Part shown: positions 30,147-38,190 of the stretch, in pieces
Numbering within the stretch: the first letter of the stretch is position 1
Layout: each line of letters starts with the position of its first letter
Assembly (NCBI RefSeq): GCF_029016285.1
Contig: NZ_CP091976.1
Span: 1,617,042-1,681,041, forward strand
Length of the DNA: 64,000 nt
Direction of reading: 5' to 3'
Source: Vibrio sp. DW001
Lineage (GTDB): Bacteria > Pseudomonadota > Gammaproteobacteria > Enterobacterales > Vibrionaceae
Made by a program: the position numbers and the translations under genes
The notes under the pieces: model-generated
Told to the model about the DNA's origin: nothing
What the model saw: only the letters and a program-made list of their open reading frames with translations
Databases searched by the model: none

Positions 30147-30932
30147 ATGACTCATGAAAAACCATGCGAAGAGCTTTCCGACGCCCAGAACTACTATCTA
30201 CAGGCAGCGAATCTTCTCAAGGAAATGGAACACAATGATAATGCAGAATTGGCAATAAAATACTTAACTAAATCCGCTGATTTAGGGTTAGTTGAAGCGC
30301 AGTATCAAATGGGCGTGATGTACTCTCTAGGTGAACATGTTGCTCAAAGCCAATCTATCGCATTTGATTGGTTTAAGAAAGCCTCGGATTGCGACTTTAT
30401 TCCCGCTCAATTTGCGATGGCGACGCTTTATTTTCAAAGTGATCAATTTGATAAGGCTTTTGACATTCTAAATCACCTCGCAGACAAAGAAATAACAGAG
30501 GCACAAACAAATCTAGCCGACCTTTATCTGCGAGGGAAAGGAGTCGATAAAGACGTTGTAAAAGCAATCTTACTTCTTAAGTGTGCCGCCAACAAAGGAG
30601 ATAGATTCGCGCAATATCGTTTGGGGCAACTCTATTATCAAGGGCAAGATACGGCAACCGACTATGTAAGCGCTCGAAAATACATAGTATTAGCAATGGA
30701 GCAAAAGGTTCTACAAGCCCATTTTATAATGGGGTCTATGTTAGAACATGGTTTTGGAATAGACAAAGATGTTGTTCGAGCATATAGCTTATATTGTTAT
30801 TGCCGACACTATGGAATGCCAAATCTAGATGATTTGATAGAGGACGTATTGGGTACTCTTGATGATATAAAAAAACAGCAAGCGAAACAAAAGGCTCAGG
30901 AGTACTGCGAGCATGAACCTTCCCCTATTTAA
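30147..30932 (+). CDS. Sel1-repeat protein in the rdh operon
   Basis: A 261-residue cytoplasmic-looking protein with no signal peptide. It is built of about five Sel1/TPR-like helical repeats of about 36 residues; clear copies include AQYQMGVMYSLGEHV, AQTNLADLYLRGKGVDKDV, AQYRLGQLYYQGQDTATDY and AHFIMGSMLEHGFGIDKDV. Such repeats bind proteins. It lies 77 bases after rdhB, and its end overlaps the LuxR-type gene by 20 bases, so the two are translationally coupled. It could modulate that regulator or assist RdhA maturation; neither is shown. Confidence 0.75.
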   Translation: MTHEKPCEELSDAQNYYLQAANLLKEMEHNDNAELAIKYLTKSADLGLVEAQYQMGVMYSLGEHVAQSQSIAFDWFKKASDCDFIPAQFAMATLYFQSDQFDKAFDILNHLADKEITEAQTNLADLYLRGKGVDKDVVKAILLLKCAANKGDRFAQYRLGQLYYQGQDTATDYVSARKYIVLAMEQKVLQAHFIMGSMLEHGFGIDKDVVRAYSLYCYCRHYGMPNLDDLIEDVLGTLDDIKKQQAKQKAQEYCEHEPSPI

Positions 30933-31662
30933 TCATAGGCTAGACAATATTTCCGAACAACTCTTTGAACAGGAGACACTGGTCAACTTTGATATATGGG
31001 GAGGCTTAAAACGCAATGAACGAAGAGGGGATGGGTTGAAAGGGAAAGAGTACAAATACATGACTCTAATGCACTCGAGCAATAATACGTCTTCAAATCG
31101 TACTTGGTGCTCACCGCCCGGTTTCCTTAGCAAAAATGACCATAATGTCGAGCGAATATTAATGAGTGAGAATCCGATTATTTATAATGTGCCACTCAGG
31201 GATTCGGCACATGTAAGGTCGCTTGAGATATCACCTTACGGCTTGGAAACGAAAGAACAAAGTACATTTACTATATTGGTGCCCATTTGTGACAATATTG
31301 AACAGCGTTGGAAAGTCATCCTGTGTTTTAGAATTAAGAACGAGCAAAACCAAAACCCTCAACTGTTTTTGAAGTGTAATCAAGAACCACTCATTGGTAT
31401 TGCAAGCAAGATATATAAATTATGGTTAACCTTTGAAGGGAAAGATTTTAATCTGTATAAAGTGAGAGGTTCATTCTGTGAAAACGCCATCCAAATAGCC
31501 AGTTTGATGGTGGAAGGTTTTTCTACAAAACAGATGTCAGAGGCTTTACATATCAGTGGCTCAGGCATTGAATACCATATTGAATCAATGAGACGAATAT
31601 TAGGTGCGACGAATAGAGGGAGTTTAATCGCGGAGTTGTTTAGAAATGGCATCGTTTCATGA
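30913..31662 (+). CDS. LuxR-type helix-turn-helix regulator in the rdh operon
   Basis: A 249-residue regulator with a LuxR/FixJ-type helix-turn-helix at the C-terminus (about 185-249; IASLMVEGFSTKQMSEALHIS then YHIESMRRILGATNR). The N-terminal 180 residues are an unclassified sensor domain; they are not a receiver, since no phospho-Asp block is visible. The ATG overlaps the Sel1 gene by 20 bases, with AGGAG upstream. It is the last gene of the plus-strand operon and may control rdh expression, as LuxR-like or other regulators do in other dehalogenase loci. Confidence 0.8.
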   Translation: MNLPLFNHRLDNISEQLFEQETLVNFDIWGGLKRNERRGDGLKGKEYKYMTLMHSSNNTSSNRTWCSPPGFLSKNDHNVERILMSENPIIYNVPLRDSAHVRSLEISPYGLETKEQSTFTILVPICDNIEQRWKVILCFRIKNEQNQNPQLFLKCNQEPLIGIASKIYKLWLTFEGKDFNLYKVRGSFCENAIQIASLMVEGFSTKQMSEALHISGSGIEYHIESMRRILGATNRGSLIAELFRNGIVS

Positions 31663-31760
31663 ACAGACATCAAGCTGGCATACAGTTAAATTCTTAAGTC
31701 TGAAAATGATACGGTTGCCAGACGCTATATTCTATTGTGATGAGTTTCATTATTTGAATC

Positions 31761-31804
31761 TAACGCAAGCAAGCCTTTATAGGTAAGCTTGCGTTAAGTT
31801 TTAA
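31761..31804. terminator. bidirectional terminator between the two rdh operons
   Basis: A TAACGCAAGC / GCTTGCGTTA perfect 10-base stem with a 16-base loop is followed by AGTTTTAA. It lies where the rdhAB operon and the convergent flavoprotein operon meet. Confidence 0.8.
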
Positions 31805-31838
31805 CTATGCGATCTAGTTATTCGACCTACCAATGCCC

Positions 31839-33155
31839 TTAAAACAACTCGAATGTAATTTGGCCATCTTCCTGCATCGCCTTTAAGTAATTATCTACTT
31901 CTTCCTTGTCGACGTATCGCGTAGCGAGTGCGTGTTTGATCACCGTTGAAATTTCTGTTTTTAGTTCAGGTCTGCCACAAACGTACACTTGTGCGCCATC
32001 ATCTAGTAACCAAGCAGCTAACTGTTTGTGGTGTTGATTTAACTTATCCTGTACATAAATTTTCTGCTTAGAATCTCGAGAAAATGCGGTATCAAGCTGC
32101 GTGATGACGTTTTCTGCGACGTATTGTATTAATTCCTGTTGATAGTAGAAATCCTTGTCAGCGTGCCTATTACCAAATACTAACCAGTTTTTTCCGGAAT
32201 GAAGCTGCTGCCTTCTCTCCTCCAATAGGCTCATCATAGGTGCGATTCCCGCTCCCGTTGCAATTAAGATGGCCGGTATATCATCCTCTGGTAATGACAT
32301 GCCTGCTCCGGGTCTAATCGTTGCTGACAGTTCGTGCCCTATAGGTAGATGTTCGGTTAAGTAATCTGAGCATAATCCATTTGTAAGTTTTCCATCTAAC
32401 ACAAATTGATGCTTTGTTACGCATAAAGAAATCTGATTAGGGTTTTCGGTAGGGGATGATGCGATAGAGTACAATCGCTCTTTAGCACTTCCTGGTGGCA
32501 TAATGCCTACAAGGTCGTTAATTAAGTAAGGTTGTGTCACGTTGCCCTGAATGTCGAAACGTAGCTGAAAAGCGTGATTTTCGTTGTCGGCGTAAGTTGA
32601 GGTATGTAAGGGTCTTTTCTCTGCCAAAACTAATTTTATAGGTATGCTAACCGCTTTGGTTTGGTTAATGTCGATGTCATATTCTAGCTGTTGAGAGAGC
32701 CAGTTTTGCCACACTTCCATCGGGTTGCCATTGACCATGACAGGTTCTTCTTCTGTTACTAACCCCATACGAAGTAACTCGTTATGGAATAATTTTCCTG
32801 CTAGACAATAGTGGGAATAACTTTTGTCTCCAAGAGCCAATAAATCAACAGGTGTATCGAGATTAGGAAAATCTTTGAGTTGCTCATAAAATAGTATTCC
32901 GTCATCAGGGATGTCGCCCTCGCCACAAGTACTTACAATCAATAACACCTGTTTATAGCGTTTGAAATCGGCAGGTTGTAATGATGAAAGTGACCTGACG
33001 TCGGCGGTTCTTCCCAACCTGCGTATAATATCGCCGGATTGAGAAGCCAAATTAGCGGCGGTTCCCGTTTGGCTAGCATAACAAACGAGGATGTCTTGGT
33101 CCTCGTAAACAGGGCTAAAGAGGATGCTCATTAAAGCATGGGTTATTTTGTTCAT
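31839..33155 (-). CDS. NADPH-dependent flavodoxin/FAD reductase (CysJ-like)
   Basis: A 438-residue diflavin-type reductase. The N-terminal flavodoxin domain binds FMN (YASQTGTAANLA; STCGEGDIPDDG; LALGDKSYSHYC). A shortened FAD domain follows (RLYSIASSP) and an NADPH domain (TGAGIAPMMSL, FGNRHADKDFYY, YVCGRPE). It is smaller than CysJ (about 600) because the connecting insert is reduced. It should pass electrons from NADPH to a partner, most likely the FMN/Fe-S membrane protein encoded upstream. The start is the ATG at 33155; the longer reading would overlap the 43-codon gene. The link with dehalogenation is inferred from location. Confidence 0.85.
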   Translation of the reverse strand: MNKITHALMSILFSPVYEDQDILVCYASQTGTAANLASQSGDIIRRLGRTADVRSLSSLQPADFKRYKQVLLIVSTCGEGDIPDDGILFYEQLKDFPNLDTPVDLLALGDKSYSHYCLAGKLFHNELLRMGLVTEEEPVMVNGNPMEVWQNWLSQQLEYDIDINQTKAVSIPIKLVLAEKRPLHTSTYADNENHAFQLRFDIQGNVTQPYLINDLVGIMPPGSAKERLYSIASSPTENPNQISLCVTKHQFVLDGKLTNGLCSDYLTEHLPIGHELSATIRPGAGMSLPEDDIPAILIATGAGIAPMMSLLEERRQQLHSGKNWLVFGNRHADKDFYYQQELIQYVAENVITQLDTAFSRDSKQKIYVQDKLNQHHKQLAAWLLDDGAQVYVCGRPELKTEISTVIKHALATRYVDKEEVDNYLKAMQEDGQITFELF

Positions 33156-33171
33156 ATTAACGGCCAATCGC

Positions 33172-33303
33172 TCAAGTATAGTTCCTAATAAACGAGTCAA
33201 AAAGGAATGCAATGATAATCGCGCTGGTAACGAACAATAGCGCTGTAGAAGCCCATTGAGGTCCTTTGGTTCTTGTCTTGGGATGCAAAATTGGTTTACT
33301 CAT
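33172..33303 (-). CDS. 43-residue single-pass membrane protein
   Basis: A short gene missed by length cut-offs. From the ATG at 33303 it encodes 43 residues: a basic N-terminus (HPKTRTKG), one hydrophobic segment (about 17-36, STALLFVTSAIIIAFLF) and a short tail, so it should lie in the inner membrane with the N-terminus inside. The ATG overlaps the last 8 bases of the NosR-like gene, with AAAGAG upstream, and the stop is 16 bases before the flavoprotein start. That tight arrangement suggests it is a small subunit of the same electron-transfer complex. Confidence 0.65.
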   Translation of the reverse strand: MSKPILHPKTRTKGPQWASTALLFVTSAIIIAFLFDSFIRNYT

Positions 33304-34633
33304 CTCTTTGTTCTCGTCCTGTATGAGGGCAATCATATAACCTTTTGATTGCCTTACGTTTTATGAATCTTTTGATTTGGTAAACAAGGTTATTTCTTAA
33401 ATTAACTAGTAAGGTTAGCATCTCTCCTGCAGGGCAGAAAAAACGACAAAACATGTCAGGGATAAAGAAGCACCCAACGATAACAGCAGGCATTATGAAC
33501 CACTGAATACCATCACCTTGCAACGAAAATATCATCGAGAATGGTTCATATGCACCTGCACTAGGGTTTACGGTAACGAGACCAATCACTAAAGCGGCCC
33601 ATAAGCCTACCTTCGGTATATAGCGACCATACTTCAGAACAATAGGCAGAATGGGGAAGTTAAGATTGCCAATTTTTTGTAATAGAAATTGGATAGCATG
33701 GAATGGGCAGATATGACCACAATAGATATTTCTTCCTAGAAGGATAACTGCGACGAAGACGCTCCCGAATAGAATCCAGAAACCGAGATTTTCACTGAGT
33801 GCGGGTACAAAACCTAACAATAACCCAGAGAAGTTAGCTACATTGAGTAGCTGATTGGTCATAAAGCCAATGACGATAATGCTACCCAAAATGTAAGTGA
33901 GTTTTAGCTTCTTACTGCCTATCCAAATATTGATGACTGACAGCGTAATGAGTAATGTAATTAAAACGTGATTAAGAGTGAGGTCGATTTCTTTTTGTAA
34001 TGGTTTAGGGGATAAGGAAAAACTCAGTTTTGCGATGGTATGTGATGCCCTAGTATTGGCACGCATAATCGCGTTGGAGCTGAGGGTTGCCCCACTGACC
34101 GCATCCCAGTTTTTACCAGCAATGGGTAAATAATCGACAGGTTTTCGTTGGAACTGTCGTAAATATCCTGCATTTAAAAGCTTTTGGATATACGCAGGAG
34201 TGTCACTGTGGTTTAACAACTCTACTGTTTTGATTCTACCTTTTTTGGTAATGATAGACGCCAACGTTAGTGGTCCTCCGTAACTGTTATCCGTCGCGAC
34301 AGACACATAATATTCCCCGCCATTGTGGTTCATCGAAAATAGTACTTCGCTACCGTTTATGGCTGAAATATTGGCGTTAGGATGCAGTCCTTGAATATCA
34401 CTTTTCCAATCAGGCCGGTTATGCTCTTGACCCCAATACCAAGCAAAGATGAGTGTAATGAACGCGAGTAATCGAAACACCTTTCCATAATCTAGGCGCC
34501 ATTTAATCGAGGATGTTGCCTTACTTTTACGACACGATTGCGATGAACAATCCTTACAATTCACGATAATGGCCCCTGAAAATAATAACGAAAATACAGT
34601 TGTTACTATCCACTTATGGCGAAATCGTGTCAC
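33296..34633 (-). CDS. NosR/RdhC-like FMN-binding polyferredoxin membrane protein
   Basis: Predicted membrane electron carrier of 445 residues. After a hydrophobic N-terminus and a membrane segment at about 50-67 comes an extracytoplasmic FMN-binding domain, with the ApbE target motif SGAT (180-183) whose Thr183 would hold FMN covalently. Then come about five membrane segments, with NosR/NapH-type cysteine motifs CGHICP (305-310) and CRFFCP (396-401). The C-terminal ferredoxin domain of NosR is absent. Dehalogenase clusters often include such an RdhC protein. The N-terminus has an odd CKDCSSQSC cluster, and the ORF starts at a GTG with no clear ribosome-binding site, so the start is uncertain. 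Confidence 0.8.
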   Translation of the reverse strand: MTRFRHKWIVTTVFSLLFSGAIIVNCKDCSSQSCRKSKATSSIKWRLDYGKVFRLLAFITLIFAWYWGQEHNRPDWKSDIQGLHPNANISAINGSEVLFSMNHNGGEYYVSVATDNSYGGPLTLASIITKKGRIKTVELLNHSDTPAYIQKLLNAGYLRQFQRKPVDYLPIAGKNWDAVSGATLSSNAIMRANTRASHTIAKLSFSLSPKPLQKEIDLTLNHVLITLLITLSVINIWIGSKKLKLTYILGSIIVIGFMTNQLLNVANFSGLLLGFVPALSENLGFWILFGSVFVAVILLGRNIYCGHICPFHAIQFLLQKIGNLNFPILPIVLKYGRYIPKVGLWAALVIGLVTVNPSAGAYEPFSMIFSLQGDGIQWFIMPAVIVGCFFIPDMFCRFFCPAGEMLTLLVNLRNNLVYQIKRFIKRKAIKRLYDCPHTGREQRDE

Positions 34634-34753
34634 TAGGAAAAATCATAGTAAATGTGAAAATAAAACAATAATGCGAAGCAAGGTAAACGGAAGCCTAGCG
34701 CCCTATTTAGACGTTATTATTCGTCCAAGATTAGATTGACTTTACCTAGTACC

Positions 34754-34789
34754 AAAAAAAAGCCCATTAACAAAGTAATGGGCTTTAAA
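34754..34789 (-). terminator. terminator after the FKBP gene
   Basis: An AAAGCCCATTA / TAATGGGCTTT stem with a six-base loop and a run of A on the left, which reads as U on the minus strand. It ends the fkpA-like and dsbA-like pair. Confidence 0.8.
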
Positions 34790-34860
34790 CGTTCAATCAC
34801 GACCGTTTTTACGGAGTTTAACGACCAACGATTAGATACATTTCGTTTTTATACCAATAA

Positions 34861-35334
34861 TTACTGTATTTCTAATAACTCAACATCAAATATCAGTACC
34901 GACGCTGGTGGGATAGGTCCGCTGCCGCTTTTTCCATAACCAAGGTTACTTGGTACAAATAGGCGAATTTTTTGCCCAACAACCATGGTTTGGACCCCTT
35001 CAGTCCAACCTTTTATGACTTGATTTAATCCAAATGAAATCGGTTCATTTCTATCAACCGAGCTATCGAAAACCGTACCGTCGATTAATGTACCGTGATA
35101 GTGCACTTTAACTTTGCTCGTGGCGGTTGGGTTCTCGGTACCTGTACCTTCCTGCAATACCTTGTATTGAAGTCCGCTATCGGTAGTAATGACACCTTCT
35201 TCTTTGGCATTATTCTCTAAAAATGTTTGCCCGATAGCCACGTTCGCGTCTGCGATTTTGTGATTATTCCACGTGCGATAGATGAAAAATGCGGCAAGAA
35301 CAAGAATAACAATGGGAAAGATAATTTTAGACAC
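34861..35334 (-). CDS. membrane-anchored FKBP-type peptidyl-prolyl isomerase
   Basis: A 157-residue protein with an N-terminal hydrophobic anchor (about 4-20, uncleaved by its look) and one FKBP domain (about 50-157). Isomerase-core features are present: VKVHYHGTLIDGTVFDSS, then VIKGWTEGVQTM and a closing VLIFDVELLEI. It should help folding in the periplasm. The start is 12 bases after the dsbA-like stop, and the two form a small operon for periplasmic protein folding. Confidence 0.9.
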   Translation of the reverse strand: MSKIIFPIVILVLAAFFIYRTWNNHKIADANVAIGQTFLENNAKEEGVITTDSGLQYKVLQEGTGTENPTATSKVKVHYHGTLIDGTVFDSSVDRNEPISFGLNQVIKGWTEGVQTMVVGQKIRLFVPSNLGYGKSGSGPIPPASVLIFDVELLEIQ

Positions 35335-35346
35335 AGGAGTTCCTTT

Positions 35347-35973
35347 TTATTCTGATTTCGAAAGTAGGTAGTTAATGGTGGCTGCAAGGTCTTTTATGTC
35401 GTCATGACCTTCTGTGATAAGCAAATATTTACCCTTTATGATAAAGCTTGGTACAGAGTTAATATCCGCCTTTTTAGAAACGTCGTCAGCAAATGTCATA
35501 TGTTGTTCTAGCTCAGCCACGTGAGAGCTATCGAATCGATAAGGACTCACTAAACCGCGAGAGGCAAATACTTCCTCGATTCTTGCTTGCTTTTGTTCCA
35601 TCGTACCTTCTTGTTGCTGTACTACTTCAAATAGTGCGGCAACCAATTCGTGCTCTGGCTGACCCTCCACTTGCATTACAGCAGCATAATAAAGCATGGC
35701 ACTAACCTGAGCGCTTTCATTGAATGTAACGTGAACCTTTCCGACTTTCTGTTTGGTGAGTGATTCGATTTCTGGTATGGAGGCTTCCATATTTCGACAA
35801 TGGCCACAGGTTAAAGAAAAGACCTCAGTAATAGGGGATAAGTTAAATTCGGATAAGTCGTTTGGCAGTGCGCTGTACTGTTTACCAATTTGAGGTGTAT
35901 TTGAGTCGCTGCAGGCAGCAACAAAAAGGGTGAAGGTCACCAATAGAAACAGTCGAGCGAGTTTGTTTAGCAT
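35347..35973 (-). CDS. DsbA-like thioredoxin-fold lipoprotein
   Basis: Thiol:disulfide oxidoreductase of the DsbA family, 208 residues from the ATG at 35973. The signal peptide ends in a lipobox FVAAC (Cys21), so it should be a lipoprotein, unlike soluble DsbA. The active site is CGHC at 56-59, and the cis-Pro loop is VPSF near the end. A helical insertion lies between, as in DsbA. It is followed at 12 bases by the FKBP gene. Whether it forms or shuffles disulfides cannot be told. Confidence 0.85.
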   Translation of the reverse strand: MLNKLARLFLLVTFTLFVAACSDSNTPQIGKQYSALPNDLSEFNLSPITEVFSLTCGHCRNMEASIPEIESLTKQKVGKVHVTFNESAQVSAMLYYAAVMQVEGQPEHELVAALFEVVQQQEGTMEQKQARIEEVFASRGLVSPYRFDSSHVAELEQHMTFADDVSKKADINSVPSFIIKGKYLLITEGHDDIKDLAATINYLLSKSE

Positions 35974-36147
35974 GTTATTAACCAATAAATGGAATATTGG
36001 GTTGATTCTACAGTCTGTAAACCGATGATTAAAGATACGGATAACAAATTTAGGTCAACTTTTAGAAATATTTTATTATGCTATAAAGATATTTAGGTTT
36101 AGGCCGATACAATTTTTGATTACATATGAATTTTCTTGGGTGGTGGT

Positions 36148-36753
36148 ATGAGACTGATAGTCAGCTTGGTAATGGTCGTACTTAGTGGATGTGGAACGAT
36201 GAGTGAGTTCTATATGCTGGATACGGCTCCACAGAATAGCTCCCAATTACGTCACCCAGAATGGGCAGAAAGCACATCTACTTCGCGTAATCAAAATGCG
36301 GATCAAAGTTCTTATGGGCAAAGAGAAAATGATGATATGAGTTCTGTGGCAAGATTTTTGTCTCTGCAAGGCATTCAGTATGAAGTGGTGTCTGGTGGCC
36401 ATACCATGATCAAACTGAAGCAAAATATTAACTTTAAAACTGGATCTGCCTCATTATCCCCTGTGTCTCAAGATTGGCTGTCCAAACTTGGTGTGTTCTT
36501 ATCAGGTTATTCAAATGTAGATATCGTCATAGACGGCCATACAGATAACACAGGTAAATTGTCAAATAATGAACGGTTATCTCAAAAAAGGGCGTCAGAG
36601 GTAAAGTCACAGTTGCTGCGTAGCGACCTACATTCAAATAATATATTTACTCGTGGTTATGGGGAATATATGCCAGCTTGCAATAATGGCACATCGACAG
36701 GTAAAGCATGTAATCGTCGAGTTGAGTTGACGTTGATAGTCGCAAATAAATAA
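36148..36753 (+). CDS. OmpA-family lipoprotein
   Basis: A 201-residue exported protein from the ATG at 36148. A short signal peptide ends in LSGC (lipobox), so Cys is lipidated. A low-complexity Ser/Gln/Asn linker follows (about 25-65), then an OmpA-like peptidoglycan-binding domain (about 85-200) with the GHTDNTG and NERLSQKRASEV blocks and the closing RRVELTL. It should tether the outer membrane to peptidoglycan. It is divergent from the dsbA-like gene and convergent with creA. Confidence 0.85.
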   Translation: MRLIVSLVMVVLSGCGTMSEFYMLDTAPQNSSQLRHPEWAESTSTSRNQNADQSSYGQRENDDMSSVARFLSLQGIQYEVVSGGHTMIKLKQNINFKTGSASLSPVSQDWLSKLGVFLSGYSNVDIVIDGHTDNTGKLSNNERLSQKRASEVKSQLLRSDLHSNNIFTRGYGEYMPACNNGTSTGKACNRRVELTLIVANK

Positions 36754-36766
36754 CAAAGTATTTCTT

Positions 36767-36794
36767 AAAAGGATTGGCGATCTGCCAATCCTTT
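36767..36794. terminator. bidirectional terminator between ompA-like gene and creA
   Basis: An AAAGGATTGGC / GCCAATCCTTT stem with a five-base loop, A-rich before and T-rich after. Confidence 0.85.
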
Positions 36795-36801
36795 CTTATT
36801 A

Positions 36802-37278
36802 CTATTGAGCTTTCGAATCGAGTACCGGTGTGACATAAGCCGCTGTTCCCCAGAGCGGAACAGTAGAAAGGCTATGTTTGAAGCTGCCTGATGTTTCTTT
36901 GGTCGAGTATGAGAGATACATTAAGGTTTGGTTCTTTCCATCATAGATACGTCTGATTTTCATGTTTTTAAAGAATATGCTTTTGGATTTCTTTAAAACG
37001 ACTTCACCAGATTTACTTTTGTCTATTTCGGCGATCATCTCTGAGGTGATATCTCCTGTTTGACGACAAGATATAGAGCTATCACTTGGGTCGGATAAGC
37101 TGAAGTCGGCTTCAATAGAAGCAATATGGCAGGTCACACCCGTAACCACAGGATCCGCCATATGGTCTAGTTTGATATCTTTCATAGTAAAAATACCAAG
37201 TGACACATCACCAACTTCGTTGTCTGAACAGCCGATCAGTAAGGTTGATATCCCTACCGCTAAGAGTACTTTCTTCAT
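36802..37278 (-). CDS. creA: CreA family lipoprotein
   Basis: A 158-residue exported protein. The signal peptide ends in LLIGC (lipobox). The mature part has the CreA-typical DPVVTGVTCHIASIEADF (in part) and a Cys later in ISCRQTG that probably pairs with it. CreA has no settled function. The second ATG at 37278 is preferred because AAGGA is six bases before it. It is the last host gene before the Mu-like prophage, whose outer end lies in the 300 bases upstream of creA. Confidence 0.85.
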   Translation of the reverse strand: MKKVLLAVGISTLLIGCSDNEVGDVSLGIFTMKDIKLDHMADPVVTGVTCHIASIEADFSLSDPSDSSISCRQTGDITSEMIAEIDKSKSGEVVLKKSKSIFFKNMKIRRIYDGKNQTLMYLSYSTKETSGSFKHSLSTVPLWGTAAYVTPVLDSKAQ

Positions 37279-37281
37279 CAT

Positions 37282-37576
37282 TATTCCTTAAAGCCAATTT
37301 ATATTACAAGTCTATCATACGGTGGTCGGATATTAATCTGTTAAAGATTATGAAAGACAACTATCACGTCTAGCTACTTTTTGATAACAATCATGATCTG
37401 GATGCGATATCCTAAGAGCTAATTCTGACCCGATGTAACACTGATATCAGAGAAATCTGTGTCTAACAGCCCTCCAATTAATTAGATGTATATCAAATGA
37501 TTTCACAAATAGAGCCAGTTGAGAAGAAACATCAGTGGTTAACAAGTCATGTCGATGTAGCGCGACTTGCGATTTG
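37282..37576. other. intergenic region holding the prophage right end
   Basis: About 295 bases without a convincing ORF between the creA start and the prophage terminator. The prophage-host junction (a Mu attR-type end) must lie here together with the creA promoter. I could not pick the exact end: no clear TG..CA terminus with repeated transposase-binding sites was recognised. Confidence 0.4.
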
Positions 37577-37638
37577 AACAACAAAGCCTAGAAAATTGAG
37601 CAGCGATAGAAATGCTCAATATGTTAGGCTTTGTTGTT
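37577..37638 (-). terminator. terminator at the end of the prophage tail operon
   Basis: Outer stem AACAACAAAGCCTA / TAGGCTTTGTTGTT (14 perfect pairs) enclosing an inner stem ATTGAGCA / TGCTCAAT. The compound hairpin lies about 30 bases after the last tail gene. Confidence 0.75.
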
Positions 37639-37668
37639 CTTAGGTTATGTACTCAACGAGAGATGATT

Positions 37669-38190
37669 CTAACTATTTAATTCCCACGCGATCAACTCAA
37701 GCTTTTTACGGTTTTCGGGCGTGTCTTCTACTATAGCATTGACACGCTCTTTCAAATCCGAAAAGTAATTGCGAACTACTTCAATGTGTTTAGTCATATC
37801 AACGCGAACTTGGGTGCATTGTTCTGGTGTGTGCAGCTCAGGTACTGCCGAGGCTTTATCATCAACATAAGTGTCGATACTATGATTGTTGGTGCCGACC
37901 ACATAACCGTTAATATTTAACTGATCGACTATCCGGCATCGATAGAGCCTTGAAACACCGAGTGCTGACGAATTAAATATAGACTGGAGGATAGTTGACT
38001 CGCACGCTGCTGATAATGCAGTGAGCTTCTCAGCCTTCAGAACATCAAGCGGAAAGCCTTTTAATTCTCCATCTAAACAAATTTGGCCTATTTCAACCTC
38101 TGCAAACTCGAATGAATTACCGACTAAAGCGTTAGTAAATCCAATCTCATTAACAGCAATGACTCGATTATCAACTACTAATGCAAACAT
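37669..38190 (-). CDS. tail-fibre-associated protein (DUF4376-like)
   Basis: A 173-residue protein directly after the fibre gene, sharing one base (TAATG). The middle and end (LKAEKLTALSAACESTI, then helical QCTQVRVDMTKHIEVVRNYF) resemble the DUF4376 domain of phage tail-fibre assembly or tip proteins. It is probably a fibre chaperone, like Mu gpU, but is not obviously of that family. It is the last gene of the tail operon. Confidence 0.6.
   Translation of the reverse strand: MFALVVDNRVIAVNEIGFTNALVGNSFEFAEVEIGQICLDGELKGFPLDVLKAEKLTALSAACESTILQSIFNSSALGVSRLYRCRIVDQLNINGYVVGTNNHSIDTYVDDKASAVPELHTPEQCTQVRVDMTKHIEVVRNYFSDLKERVNAIVEDTPENRKKLELIAWELNS

Noticed and set aside
34736..34939. Plus-strand ORF over the terminator and end of the FKBP gene
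   Set aside because: It covers a hairpin terminator and runs opposite to a clear gene; no ribosome-binding site.
37282..37576. Exact prophage end (TG..CA) near the creA promoter
   Set aside because: Several TG and CA positions exist, but no repeated transposase-binding motif or duplication could be recognised by eye.
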